A DNA stretch of 64,000 bases, from positions 1 to 64,000 of the forward strand of contig JACJZQ010000014.1 of the NCBI GenBank assembly GCA_020635495.1, given 5' to 3'. Source of the DNA: Flavobacteriales bacterium (GTDB lineage Bacteria > Bacteroidota > Bacteroidia > UBA10329). Position 1 is the first letter of the stretch. Each line of letters begins with the position of its first letter. Positions 43,073 to 51,366 of the stretch are shown here, piece after piece. A program made the translations under genes and the position numbers. The notes beneath the pieces are model-generated. The model ran no database searches, was not told the DNA's origin, and worked only from the letters and a program-made list of their open reading frames with translations.

Positions 43073-43884
43073 TGAGCTACGAAACATTCAAATATTCCGT
43101 AGAGAATAAGATAGCACATGTGGTTCTCAATCGGCCAGACAAGGTCAATGCGCTGAATGAAACCGCTTGGAAAGAACTCAAACAGATATTTGAAAACATC
43201 AGTTCCGACCCCGAAGTACGGGTGGCCATCCTATCTGGAGAAGGCAAACTTTTCTGTGCGGGTATCGATCTGCAGATGCTCATGTCTGTCAAGAATGTGG
43301 AGAGCATTGAATGTCAAGGACGTAGAAGTGAGCAGATACTGAGGTTCGTGAAAGAACTCCAAGCACCGATAAATGCCATTGAAATGTGTTCGAAACCAGT
43401 TATTGCTGCCATTCATAATGGTTGCATTGGCGGTGGCGTTGATATTGTTGCAGCCTGCGATATGCGTTACTGTACAGACGATGCCTATTTCACTGTCAAG
43501 GAAATAGACATGGGCATGGTTGCCGATTTGGGAACACTGCAACGGTTACCCAAATTCGTGAAGCCAGCAGTTGTTGCAGAAATGGCGTATACAGGTAGGA
43601 AGGTCGGTGCGCGAGAATCGAAAGAGATCGGCTTGGTCAACGACTATTTTACAGATAAGGAAACATTGATGGCAGAGGTTCAGAAACTGGCCCAGACGAT
43701 TGCTTCCAAGTCTCCCCTTTCCATTAGAGGTACCAAAGAAATTCTCAGACATACGCGCGATCATTCCGTCCAAGACGGGTTGCATCATATGGCTGTTTGG
43801 AACTCTGCCATGATTCTATCTGATGACCTAGCAGCAGCTTTTATGGCGGCCATGAGTAAGCAGCCGCCTACTTTCAAAGATTAA
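43072..43884 (+). CDS. Delta(3,5)-delta(2,4)-dienoyl-CoA isomerase-like crotonase
   Basis: 270 residues of the crotonase fold. The oxyanion-hole loops are FCAGIDL and HNGCIGGGVD. The three acidic residues of the ECH1 type are Asp124 (GGGVD), Glu144 and Asp152 in KEIDMGMVADLGTLQRLPK, with the same 20 and 8 spacing as rat ECH1 Asp176, Glu196 and Asp204. This points to isomerisation of dienes made from polyunsaturated fatty acids rather than simple hydration. It is co-transcribed with the acyl-CoA dehydrogenase. Confidence 0.82.
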   Translation: MSYETFKYSVENKIAHVVLNRPDKVNALNETAWKELKQIFENISSDPEVRVAILSGEGKLFCAGIDLQMLMSVKNVESIECQGRRSEQILRFVKELQAPINAIEMCSKPVIAAIHNGCIGGGVDIVAACDMRYCTDDAYFTVKEIDMGMVADLGTLQRLPKFVKPAVVAEMAYTGRKVGARESKEIGLVNDYFTDKETLMAEVQKLAQTIASKSPLSIRGTKEILRHTRDHSVQDGLHHMAVWNSAMILSDDLAAAFMAAMSKQPPTFKD

Positions 43885-43929
43885 CATTTGCAAGAGGCTG
43901 ATTTTCATCCCATTGTCTAATTTCATACC

Positions 43930-44388
43930 GTGAATCACGTAGAAACGGTTGATCTTGTTCTGAAAGAACTGGTGGAAACACGGCATCCTTCGGTCAGTGT
44001 AAGACGTGTCTTCAAAAAGCATCGGGTAAATTACACAGATGAGATGATCAAGGAAGTTGAGCGAACCCTCACCTCCAAAAGCTTGGTCAAGGCGCGTGGC
44101 GAGGATTCTGCCGGCTACACTTGCTACGCATTGTCTGAAACGGGTACTGACTTCCTGAAATCTTTCGGCACATATCAGAAGTATTTGAAAGGACTGGAGA
44201 CAGAACAGAAAAAAGTAGAACGAGCACGCAAAAAGAAGCCTTATGATGCCGCAAAAAACTTTCAAGGAGAGGCTCCTGCTCCCTATTCACCGCCAGAAAA
44301 AACTTACCTTCAGCGAAACGGACTTGGTGTAATTCTTCTTGTGTTTTTCATCATTCTGTTCATCATTGTAGCTAAGATTTCAACCTAA
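43930..44388 (+). CDS. Tail-anchored protein of unknown function with winged-helix-like N-terminus
   Basis: 152 residues. The N-terminal 75 residues are helical with a pattern like a small winged helix (EMIKEVERTLTSKSLVKARG). A Lys/Arg-rich coiled segment (KYLKGLETEQKKVERARKKK) and one C-terminal membrane helix (about 129-150, LGVILLVFFIILFIIVAKI) follow. I do not recognise a family. Start is not certain; the preceding GTG-like codons are out of frame. Next gene begins at the TAATG overlap. Confidence 0.55.
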   Translation: MNHVETVDLVLKELVETRHPSVSVRRVFKKHRVNYTDEMIKEVERTLTSKSLVKARGEDSAGYTCYALSETGTDFLKSFGTYQKYLKGLETEQKKVERARKKKPYDAAKNFQGEAPAPYSPPEKTYLQRNGLGVILLVFFIILFIIVAKIST

Positions 44389-44831
44389 TGATTCGAGTCT
44401 TTTCCATCCTATTCTTCATCTCATTTGGCCACTTGAACGGCACCGCACAGACTCTTTCGGATTACACTTGGCTTGAAGGTGAATGGACGCATGTAAGTGG
44501 AGACCAAACCACTGTAGAGTCTTGGAGCCTGAGAAATGACACAACCTTGGTAGGCAGTTCGCTCACTACCAATGCGTCTGGTGCCACAGTATTTGAGGAA
44601 GCTTTGAAAATTCAGCAGCATGGAACTACCGTGAAATACATTGCTGTTCTTCCTACCAAGATTGCTGAATTCGTTCTTAAAAAGCACACAAAAGACCTGC
44701 TTGTGTTCGAAGATCCTAAGAATGATTTCCCTTCCATTATTTCGTACAAACGGGTGAAATCCGGTCTCGAAATCAAACTGGAAGGAAGCGGCAAAAAAGA
44801 GGTGATGGATTTTGAACCGAAAAAGCAATAA
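44388..44831 (+). CDS. DUF6265-like exported protein
   Basis: 147 residues. The signal peptide ends near NGTAQ (about residue 21). The mature part begins LSDYTWLEGEWTHVSG, the W-LEG-W signature of the DUF6265 family, a small lipocalin-like beta-barrel. Function is unknown. The ATG overlaps the preceding stop (TAATG). Confidence 0.65.
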   Translation: MIRVFSILFFISFGHLNGTAQTLSDYTWLEGEWTHVSGDQTTVESWSLRNDTTLVGSSLTTNASGATVFEEALKIQQHGTTVKYIAVLPTKIAEFVLKKHTKDLLVFEDPKNDFPSIISYKRVKSGLEIKLEGSGKKEVMDFEPKKQ

Positions 44832-44848
44832 CAATTGGTATAATTGTT
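44830..44848. promoter_or_regulatory. Perfect AT-rich inverted repeat before a lipoprotein gene
   Basis: AACAATT and AATTGTT flank a 5-nt spacer. It begins at the DUF6265 stop codon and contains TATAATTG (44839-44846), one mismatch from the -7 box. It could be an operator or a weak terminator. Confidence 0.3.
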
Positions 44849-44874
44849 GCGTTTTCAACGTCAAAACTACTTCC

Positions 44875-45429
44875 ATGAGAACCATAGGCATCCTTTCCAT
44901 CCTTACACTTTTACTTGCATCATGTTCCTCCAATAGAATGTTGTTTACGGTAGACACCAAGCAGATGATTGAGAAGGCCGGTGTGCAGGTTTCGCAGGTT
45001 CAGTTTTACAATTCTGAAGAGATAGTTCTGGCACGTCAGATAAGTAAAGAAGAAGTGAAAGTTGCTGAAGGAAAAGTGAGAATTGAGAACGGACGCAACA
45101 TCGAAGAGATCATTATTCCGGCAAACACGCCTGGTATTTGCGAGATGAATGATGAGAAGACCCTCAAGGTGAGTTTCGATTCGGGTGATGGAAAATCCAT
45201 TCCATTTCTTGTTGAAAGACGCAACGATATGGTTGTTGAAGGCAGCTATTTCAAGATCGGGGCAAAAGAATGGACAAGATCCGATAGAGGCAGAAGAATC
45301 GGAAAGCTGGATTACGAAGGCAACATTTACAACATTGTTCGAGGTTCTGAGGCTAGGCTGATGATAGACAAAGCCACTTTGAACAAAGTGAACAGAAAGA
45401 CAAAGGTTGCCAAGGGCAGAAAACTCTGA
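44875..45429 (+). CDS. Lipoprotein of unknown function
   Basis: 184 residues from the ATG at 44875. The lipobox LLASC places the lipidated Cys at residue 17. The mature protein is beta-rich and basic at the C-terminus. An alternative ATG at 44812 lies inside the DUF6265 gene and disrupts the signal peptide, so it is rejected. No family recognised. Confidence 0.6.
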   Translation: MRTIGILSILTLLLASCSSNRMLFTVDTKQMIEKAGVQVSQVQFYNSEEIVLARQISKEEVKVAEGKVRIENGRNIEEIIIPANTPGICEMNDEKTLKVSFDSGDGKSIPFLVERRNDMVVEGSYFKIGAKEWTRSDRGRRIGKLDYEGNIYNIVRGSEARLMIDKATLNKVNRKTKVAKGRKL

Positions 45430-45433
45430 TACC

Positions 45434-45441
45434 TACCTTTG
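45434..45441 (+). promoter_or_regulatory. -7 box for the acyl-CoA thioesterase gene
   Basis: TACCTTTG matches TAnnTTTG, 25 nt before the ATG at 45467. A TTG at 45407-45409 (24-nt spacer) is a possible -33 element. Confidence 0.4.
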
Positions 45442-45466
45442 CGCCCAATAACATCAGGGCTAAAAC

Positions 45467-45862
45467 ATGGAGTTACTTATGACCAAAGTGTGCATGACCA
45501 AAGACATTGGCGTGCACGGAAATCTTTTCGGAGGCATCATGCTTTCTTGGATAGATGAAGCGGCCGTTGCCATGAGCAACCGCATCTGCAAAACTCCGAA
45601 TATGGTTACCCGAAAAATGACCGAAATCCTATTTGAGCGTCCGGTCAAGGTTGGTCATACCATCAATATTTACGGGAAAGCCGTAACCATGGGCACCACC
45701 TCCATTGCTCTCAATGTTGAGGCAAGACGGTATAACGTCTATACTACGGAAGAAGACGTAGTGTGCCGTACTCAGATAGTGTTTGTTAGAATTGATGAGG
45801 AAGGAAATAAGATTCCTATTGCAGGAGAAGTAAGAAGAAAGTTCGCTGAAGAACAGGGCTAA
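45467..45862 (+). CDS. Acyl-CoA thioesterase (hotdog fold, YciA/ACOT-like)
   Basis: 131 residues, one hotdog domain. The active-site helix and loop GVHGNLFGGIMLSWIDEAA contains the N-x4-G-x-x-x-x-x-D pattern of this family, with the catalytic Asp in WIDEAA. It hydrolyses acyl-CoA esters. The stop overlaps the convergent acetyltransferase by 4 nt. Confidence 0.88.
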   Translation: MELLMTKVCMTKDIGVHGNLFGGIMLSWIDEAAVAMSNRICKTPNMVTRKMTEILFERPVKVGHTINIYGKAVTMGTTSIALNVEARRYNVYTTEEDVVCRTQIVFVRIDEEGNKIPIAGEVRRKFAEEQG

Positions 45863-46302
45863 TTCCTTCTGAAAAGCAATTCAGAACTACCTTCTTCAAA
45901 ACCCGCTTTTTTAAACAGACCATTTACCGCGCTGTTGCCATCAACACGCACCACAACGTCTCCTTTGGTGTACACCTTTGTTCGGTCAAGTAGCTCGGCC
46001 GCAATACCTTTTCTTCGCTGTTGTTCGTCTACGGCCATGTACACTAGAATATTCTCAGCAAAGTAGCCTTCAAAGTTTGTCCGATTGACCACCGAAACGC
46101 CAATGATATCGTCTCCAGACTTTGCCATCAACACAAAACCACCTTGGTGTGGAAATTTGCTCAGTGCATACTCAATTGCTCTAGAAACATTGTCCCTCGA
46201 ATCGAGATAGTCGTCCAAGTTTTTCAGAAGAAAGTTGATGATATCTTCCTTCTCAAGAGTTGTAACAAAATCGGTGGTATTGAGCAGTTGATAGTCTACC
46301 AT
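45859..46302 (-). CDS. GNAT-family N-acetyltransferase
   Basis: 147 residues. The acetyl-CoA-binding loop is VDEQQRRKGIAAELLDRTK (motif A, R/Q-x2-G-x-G/A), with NILVYMAVDE as the preceding strand. The substrate is unknown. It is convergent with the thioesterase gene. Confidence 0.83.
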   Translation of the reverse strand: MVDYQLLNTTDFVTTLEKEDIINFLLKNLDDYLDSRDNVSRAIEYALSKFPHQGGFVLMAKSGDDIIGVSVVNRTNFEGYFAENILVYMAVDEQQRRKGIAAELLDRTKVYTKGDVVVRVDGNSAVNGLFKKAGFEEGSSELLFRRN

Positions 46303-46404
46303 GTTAAAATATCAAAAATCAGTGCTGTCATAGCAACTTGGAACATGATCTGCGTCCTGTTTGTTAAAGGGTAGCCTAATAAACTGAAAAAGCTTCTGAA
46401 TTGC

Positions 46405-46412
46405 TAATTTTG
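46405..46412 (+). promoter_or_regulatory. -7 box for the thioredoxin-domain protein
   Basis: TAATTTTG matches TAnnTTTG, 31 nt before the ATG at 46444. No clear -33 element. Confidence 0.4.
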
Positions 46413-46443
46413 GACGCCTTTTAAACACGAACAAAAGAAGAAT

Positions 46444-47874
46444 ATGAGGAGATTGCTATTTGTTTTGCTGATACTGACCAGTGTATCTGCCAAGGCTCAA
46501 AAAGAGGGTTACGAGATTGAATTCAACATTGCAGGTTGTAAAGAAGGAACCGCCATTCTCGCCTACTACTACGGTGACAAACAATACATTAAGGATAGCA
46601 CTAAAGTGGATGCGAAGGGCAGTTTCACTTTCAAGGGTGATGAATCCTTGGACCAAGGCATTTACATTACTGTGATGCCACCAGACAACAAGTATTTTGA
46701 AGTGATAGTTGATGAGGATCAGAAGTTCTCCATGACTTCCAAATACGGCAACCCCATTCGAGACATGAAGGTTAGTGGTCATGAAGAGAACAAAAGATTC
46801 TACGAGTACTTGAAATACCTGGAGGATCAAAAGACCAAGTCTACCCCACTCTCTAAGAAAGCTGAAGAGCTAAAAGCCGCAGATAGCCTTGGATTCAGGG
46901 AAACTCCTGAGTTCAAAAAATTGCAGGAAGAATTGGCTGTGATAGATGAAGAGGTGAAAGAATACAAGAACAAATTCATTGCAGATTACCCCAATGCTCT
47001 TCTATCAAAAGTGTTCCAAGCTTCTAAGGATCCAGATATTCCTGAAGCACCTTTGCTGGAGAATGGAAAGCCAGATAGCACATTCGCGTACCGTTATTTC
47101 AAAGAGCATTATTGGGATAACGTTGATTTCTCTGACGAAAGATTGATCAGAACTCCAGTTTACCACAGTAAGCTTCAGAAGTTCATGGCCAAGACGGTGT
47201 ATCAAATTCCCGATTCCATAGTTAAGGAAGCTTCTATTCTTGTTGAGAAGACCCGTAAGAGCAAGGAACTCTTCAAATACACGGTGTTCTGGATCACCAG
47301 CCACTTCGAAACGTCCAAGCAAATGGGAATGGATGCGGTTTTCGTGCATATGGCAAAGAACTATTACATGACGGGTCAGGCGTTTTGGGCAGATTCTACA
47401 ACAATTGCCAAGATCAGCGACAGAGCTCGCAAACTGGATTATTCACTTATTGGTAAAACGGCACCGAACCTTATCATGAAAGACACAGCAGGTGTTTTTC
47501 AAATCCTACACGCCATTCAGAAAGACTACACCGTGGCTTATTTCTGGGACCCAGATTGTGGGCATTGCAAGAAAGTGACACCGAAAGTGAAAGAGTTCTA
47601 TGATAAGTTCAAGAAAGAGTTGGATGTTGAAATCTATGCTGTTTGCACCAACGCAGATGAGCGTGAAGGTTGGGTAAAGTACATCAACGAGCACAACTTG
47701 GATTGGATCAATGTGGAGGATCCTGAACAGAAAACCGCCTACAAATATTTATACGACATCTACTCTACTCCAGTGATCTATCTTCTAGACAAGGAAAAGA
47801 AAATCATCGCCAAAAGATTAGGAGCAGAAGATCTGGAAGGATTCATTAGACATCATAGAAAGAAGAACTCATAA
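46444..47874 (+). CDS. Exported thiol-disulfide oxidoreductase (DUF4369 and TlpA-like domains)
   Basis: 476 residues. Signal peptide to about residue 18. Residues about 20-125 fit the DUF4369 N-terminal domain (FNIAGCKEGTAILAYYYGDK). A helical middle region (DUF5106-like) follows. From about 335 a thioredoxin fold carries the redox centre Cys372-Gly-His-Cys375 (FWDPDCGHCKKVTPKVKEF) and the cis-Pro loop STPVIYLLDKE. It would act on periplasmic disulfides. The two-domain form is common in Bacteroidota. Confidence 0.85.
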   Translation: MRRLLFVLLILTSVSAKAQKEGYEIEFNIAGCKEGTAILAYYYGDKQYIKDSTKVDAKGSFTFKGDESLDQGIYITVMPPDNKYFEVIVDEDQKFSMTSKYGNPIRDMKVSGHEENKRFYEYLKYLEDQKTKSTPLSKKAEELKAADSLGFRETPEFKKLQEELAVIDEEVKEYKNKFIADYPNALLSKVFQASKDPDIPEAPLLENGKPDSTFAYRYFKEHYWDNVDFSDERLIRTPVYHSKLQKFMAKTVYQIPDSIVKEASILVEKTRKSKELFKYTVFWITSHFETSKQMGMDAVFVHMAKNYYMTGQAFWADSTTIAKISDRARKLDYSLIGKTAPNLIMKDTAGVFQILHAIQKDYTVAYFWDPDCGHCKKVTPKVKEFYDKFKKELDVEIYAVCTNADEREGWVKYINEHNLDWINVEDPEQKTAYKYLYDIYSTPVIYLLDKEKKIIAKRLGAEDLEGFIRHHRKKNS

Positions 47875-47901
47875 CCTTACCTTAGCCACAAATTATTTGA
47901 C

Positions 47902-48417
47902 ATGCTGAACGCACGAAACATATTCATACTTATCCTGATAATTGCAGCAGCAACCCTCCGCGTGCTGGGAATTTTGCCTTACAACTTCACACCAGTGGCG
48001 GCCATGGCCCTGTTTGGTGGAGCCATGTTCAGTAATAGAGTATTGGCATTTGTACTTCCCTTGGCTGTAATGCTTATTTCAGATGTATTCATTGGTTTTC
48101 ACAACAGTTTGTTTGCTGTGTATGCTGCGTTCATTCTTATTGTATTGATAGGAAGGGTAATTTTTACGGATCCATCCATGCTTAAAGCTATTGGTGGAGC
48201 ATTGGTTGGTTCTGTATTGTTCTTTTTTATTACCAATGCTTCTGCTTGGTGGGTCCTTCCAGAATACACGAAAGATCTTTCAGGATTGATCAGTAGCTAC
48301 ATTGCAGGACTTCCTTTCTTTAGAGGAACGTTGGTGGGAGACATCCTTTTCACGGCAGTATTCTTCGGAAGCTTCAAGTTGGCCGAGATCCGATTTCCAC
48401 AACTGGTCAGAGCCTAA
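47902..48417 (+). CDS. DUF6580 family membrane protein
   Basis: 171 residues with about five membrane helices. LGILPYNFTPVAAMALFGGA is the signature start, and ITNASAWWVLPEYTKDLSGL lies later. It resembles ECF-transporter S components in layout, but no substrate is known. It follows the thioredoxin-domain gene by 27 nt. Confidence 0.7.
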   Translation: MLNARNIFILILIIAAATLRVLGILPYNFTPVAAMALFGGAMFSNRVLAFVLPLAVMLISDVFIGFHNSLFAVYAAFILIVLIGRVIFTDPSMLKAIGGALVGSVLFFFITNASAWWVLPEYTKDLSGLISSYIAGLPFFRGTLVGDILFTAVFFGSFKLAEIRFPQLVRA

Positions 48418-48420
48418 GAT

Positions 48421-48921
48421 TTGCTCAAGCATCCCATCGTACTTGCTTTAATAGCGTTTGGCTTAGCACTTATCGCTAACACATATTTTTATGTTACAGG
48501 TGTTGACCTTACCACGGTTGTTGCCAAAACACTATTTGCAGATACCATCATTGTTCTCACACTCATTCCTGTTTCGGAGACAATTCAGTTGGGGCAACTG
48601 ACCCAATCTCCACCATTTGGAGAAAGAGTTAAATCGGGAATGAAAAGTGTGGCGCTTTACACCTTTCTCATAGCCATTAGCACTTTTATCTTACTTAAAC
48701 TCTTCGGTGAACCATTGATTGCTGACCGTTTGAACCTTCTGAATGAAATGATGGCCAGAGGTATTGAGAATGGTAAGATCACTGAAGAACAAGTAAAACA
48801 GCAGATCGAATTGGCCAACCAGATCTATTCGCCTTCGTCTCAGGTACTGATTGTAATAATGGCCAATCTGTTCGTAGGCTTTGTCAGTTCAATATTGGCT
48901 GCAATACTGATAAGGAAGTAG
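48421..48921 (+). CDS. DUF4199-like membrane protein
   Basis: 166 residues, four hydrophobic helices, with a charged loop at about 100-135 (NEMMARGIENGKITEEQVKQ). This layout is that of DUF4199, a Bacteroidota family of unknown role. Its start is a TTG, 3 nt after the preceding stop, so the two are translated together. Confidence 0.6.
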   Translation: MLKHPIVLALIAFGLALIANTYFYVTGVDLTTVVAKTLFADTIIVLTLIPVSETIQLGQLTQSPPFGERVKSGMKSVALYTFLIAISTFILLKLFGEPLIADRLNLLNEMMARGIENGKITEEQVKQQIELANQIYSPSSQVLIVIMANLFVGFVSSILAAILIRK

Positions 48922-48933
48922 TTCCTTAAGAGC

Positions 48934-50295
48934 CTAAGCTCCTGCCACCTTCTCCGCCAGAGCATTAAGGTCAACCCCATCAAAACTACCGGAACTCATC
49001 ATTAAGAGGTTCTTGCGCTTCCACTCCATTTTGGAAAGATGTTTTTCCAACTTGGCAGAATCTGTAAATACTTCCAGGTCTTTTCTATCAAAAGCTTTCT
49101 TGACCTGTTTTTTGGTCAATTCCGGTAGCTTTTTGTGCTTCAATGTTTTCGGGTTGAAGTACACGATGGCCACGTCTGCGGCCTTCATGCTCTTTCTGTA
49201 TTCTTCCAAAAACTTCAGACTCAACGAGCTGAACGTGTGCAATTCCAAACACGCAACCAATTTCCGTGATCGGAACTGATGTTTCACCGCCTTAACGGTA
49301 GCCTTCACCTTTGATGGTGAATGGGCAAAATCCTTATAAACTGCTGTGTATTTCGATCCTGCCAAAAGCTCCAATCGTTTAGATGCTCCCCTAAACGACT
49401 GGATGGCATCATAAAAGTCCTTTTCGGAAACACCCAAACTACCACAGACCAACCGCGCACCGTTCAGGTTTATCAGGTTATGATTTCCAAATACCTTCAG
49501 CGGTACTTTTCCATGATCGGTCAATAGATAGGTAACACCACTCTCAATAACGTGCGGAGGCAGTGAATAAGGCAACAGTTCAATATCACCATCAGCATCT
49601 TCTGCTACCTTCTTAACCTCTTTATCATCAATACAATAGATAAGTTTACCATTCTTTCTGATAAGGTCTACGAACATGGAAAACTGCTCCACATAATTCT
49701 CAAACGTTGGGAACACATTCACATGGTCCCAAGCAATGCCGCTTAGCAGCGCTATGTTCGGTTTGTATAGATGGAATTTGGGTCTTCGGTCAATTGGGCT
49801 GCTCAGGTATTCATCGCCTTCCAATATGGCCACTTTGGCCTCTTTGGTCAGTTTCACCATGGTATCGAATCCTTCTAACTGAGCTCCGACCATGTAATCG
49901 GCATCAATCCCAACCTGATTCAATACGTGCAGAATCATGGCTGTTATGGTTGTTTTACCGTGGCTTCCTCCAATTACAACACGTGTTTTGTCCTTGGTCT
50001 GTTTGTAGATGTACTCAGGATAACTGTAGATCTTCAACCCCAGTTTCTTGGCCTTCTCCAGTTCGGGGTTGTCTATTCTAGCATGCATTCCCAGAATAAC
50101 CGCATCAATATCTTCGGTTATCCTGTCAGGATTCCACCCCATGTTTTCTGGAAGCAGTCCGTATTTGGCCAGCCTTGATCTGGAAGGCTCAAACACTTCA
50201 TCGTCAGAGCCACTGACCTGGTATCCTTTGTGGTGCAATGCCAATGCAAGATTATGCATGGCGCTTCCTCCTATTGCTATGAAATGGACCTTCAC
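48934..50295 (-). CDS. mpl: UDP-N-acetylmuramate:L-alanyl-gamma-D-glutamyl-meso-diaminopimelate ligase-like (Mpl)
   Basis: 453 residues, Mur ligase family. The Rossmann start HFIAIGGSAMHNLALAL, ATP loop VVIGGSHGKTTITAMI and Mur-ligase central motif GDEYLSSPIDRRPKF are present. The N-terminal GGSAMHNLA form and the length are those of Mpl, which reattaches recycled tripeptide to UDP-MurNAc, rather than MurC. The start is GTG at 50293-50295. It runs convergent to the DUF4199 gene. Confidence 0.83.
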   Translation of the reverse strand: MKVHFIAIGGSAMHNLALALHHKGYQVSGSDDEVFEPSRSRLAKYGLLPENMGWNPDRITEDIDAVILGMHARIDNPELEKAKKLGLKIYSYPEYIYKQTKDKTRVVIGGSHGKTTITAMILHVLNQVGIDADYMVGAQLEGFDTMVKLTKEAKVAILEGDEYLSSPIDRRPKFHLYKPNIALLSGIAWDHVNVFPTFENYVEQFSMFVDLIRKNGKLIYCIDDKEVKKVAEDADGDIELLPYSLPPHVIESGVTYLLTDHGKVPLKVFGNHNLINLNGARLVCGSLGVSEKDFYDAIQSFRGASKRLELLAGSKYTAVYKDFAHSPSKVKATVKAVKHQFRSRKLVACLELHTFSSLSLKFLEEYRKSMKAADVAIVYFNPKTLKHKKLPELTKKQVKKAFDRKDLEVFTDSAKLEKHLSKMEWKRKNLLMMSSGSFDGVDLNALAEKVAGA

Positions 50296-50406
50296 CTTAA
50301 AATGTTAAGCCAACGTTAACGGACACAAAATAAAGGTGCATTCTTATACGCCAATGTTAAATTTTAAGTGTTTATCAATAGCCTATATTCGCTCAAAATC
50401 GAGACA

Positions 50407-51246
50407 ATGAAACTTTACAGTATTGAAACCGGATTTTTCAAGTTGGACGGTGGAGCCATGTTCGGAGTGGTGCCAAAGTCGTTATGGCAGCGAACCAACC
50501 CTGCAGATGAGAACAATATGTGTACTTGGGCCATGCGTTGCCTGCTAATAGAAGATGGTGATAGATTGATTTTGATCGATAATGGCATTGGCGACAAACA
50601 GGACGATAAATTTCTTCGGCACTACTATCTGCACGGAGATGCAACGCTGGAAAAAAGCTTGGCTGCTCATGGTTTCGGTAAGGATGACATTACGGATGTT
50701 TTTCTTACCCATTTGCATTTTGACCATTGCGGTGGTAGCGTAATCTGGAATAGAGACAGAACTGGGTTTGAGATGAATTTCAAGAATGCCACGTATTGGA
50801 GTAACGAGAGGCATTGGAAATGGGCGGTTGAACCAAACCGAAGAGAACGGGCCAGTTTCCTGAAAGAGAACATCATTCCCATTGAACAATCAGGACAATT
50901 GAAGTTTATCAATGAGGGTGACGATTGGCATCCGAACATCGACATCTTCTTCGCCAATGGTCATACCGATGCGCAGATGATCCCGATAATCGATTACAAT
51001 GGCAAGAAGCTGGCTTTCATGGCAGATCTGCTTCCTTCGGTGGGCCACTTCCCTATTCCTTTTGTGATGGGTTATGATACTCGGCCGCTGCTAACACTAG
51101 ATGAAAAAGAGCGGTTTCTGAACACAGCTGCGGACAACAATTACACCCTCATGTTTGAGCACGATTCGGTTAACGAATGCTGCACCGTTAAGCATACCGA
51201 TAAAGGTGTCCGTGCCGATAAAACATTACGACTTGCCGATCTTTAG
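50407..51246 (+). CDS. MBL-fold metallo-hydrolase
   Basis: 279 residues from the ATG at 50407. The zinc-binding motif is H-x-H-x-D-H in THLHFDHCGG; a further His is in NGHTDAQMIP, an Asp in MADLLPS and a final His in FEHDS. The fold is metallo-beta-lactamase-like and the layout fits quorum-quenching lactonases or related hydrolases, but the substrate is unknown. The GTG- or ATG-extended start at 50368 lacks support. Confidence 0.85.
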   Translation: MKLYSIETGFFKLDGGAMFGVVPKSLWQRTNPADENNMCTWAMRCLLIEDGDRLILIDNGIGDKQDDKFLRHYYLHGDATLEKSLAAHGFGKDDITDVFLTHLHFDHCGGSVIWNRDRTGFEMNFKNATYWSNERHWKWAVEPNRRERASFLKENIIPIEQSGQLKFINEGDDWHPNIDIFFANGHTDAQMIPIIDYNGKKLAFMADLLPSVGHFPIPFVMGYDTRPLLTLDEKERFLNTAADNNYTLMFEHDSVNECCTVKHTDKGVRADKTLRLADL

Positions 51247-51366
51247 AATAAACAACCCCGCCAACATTTACTCGTTAATAATTTGAAGAAGGATATTGCA
51301 TCGGTCAACTAGCTGAAACTGCATAATTCATAACTTCGAAATAGACATCCAACCCCGGTGTCCTGC

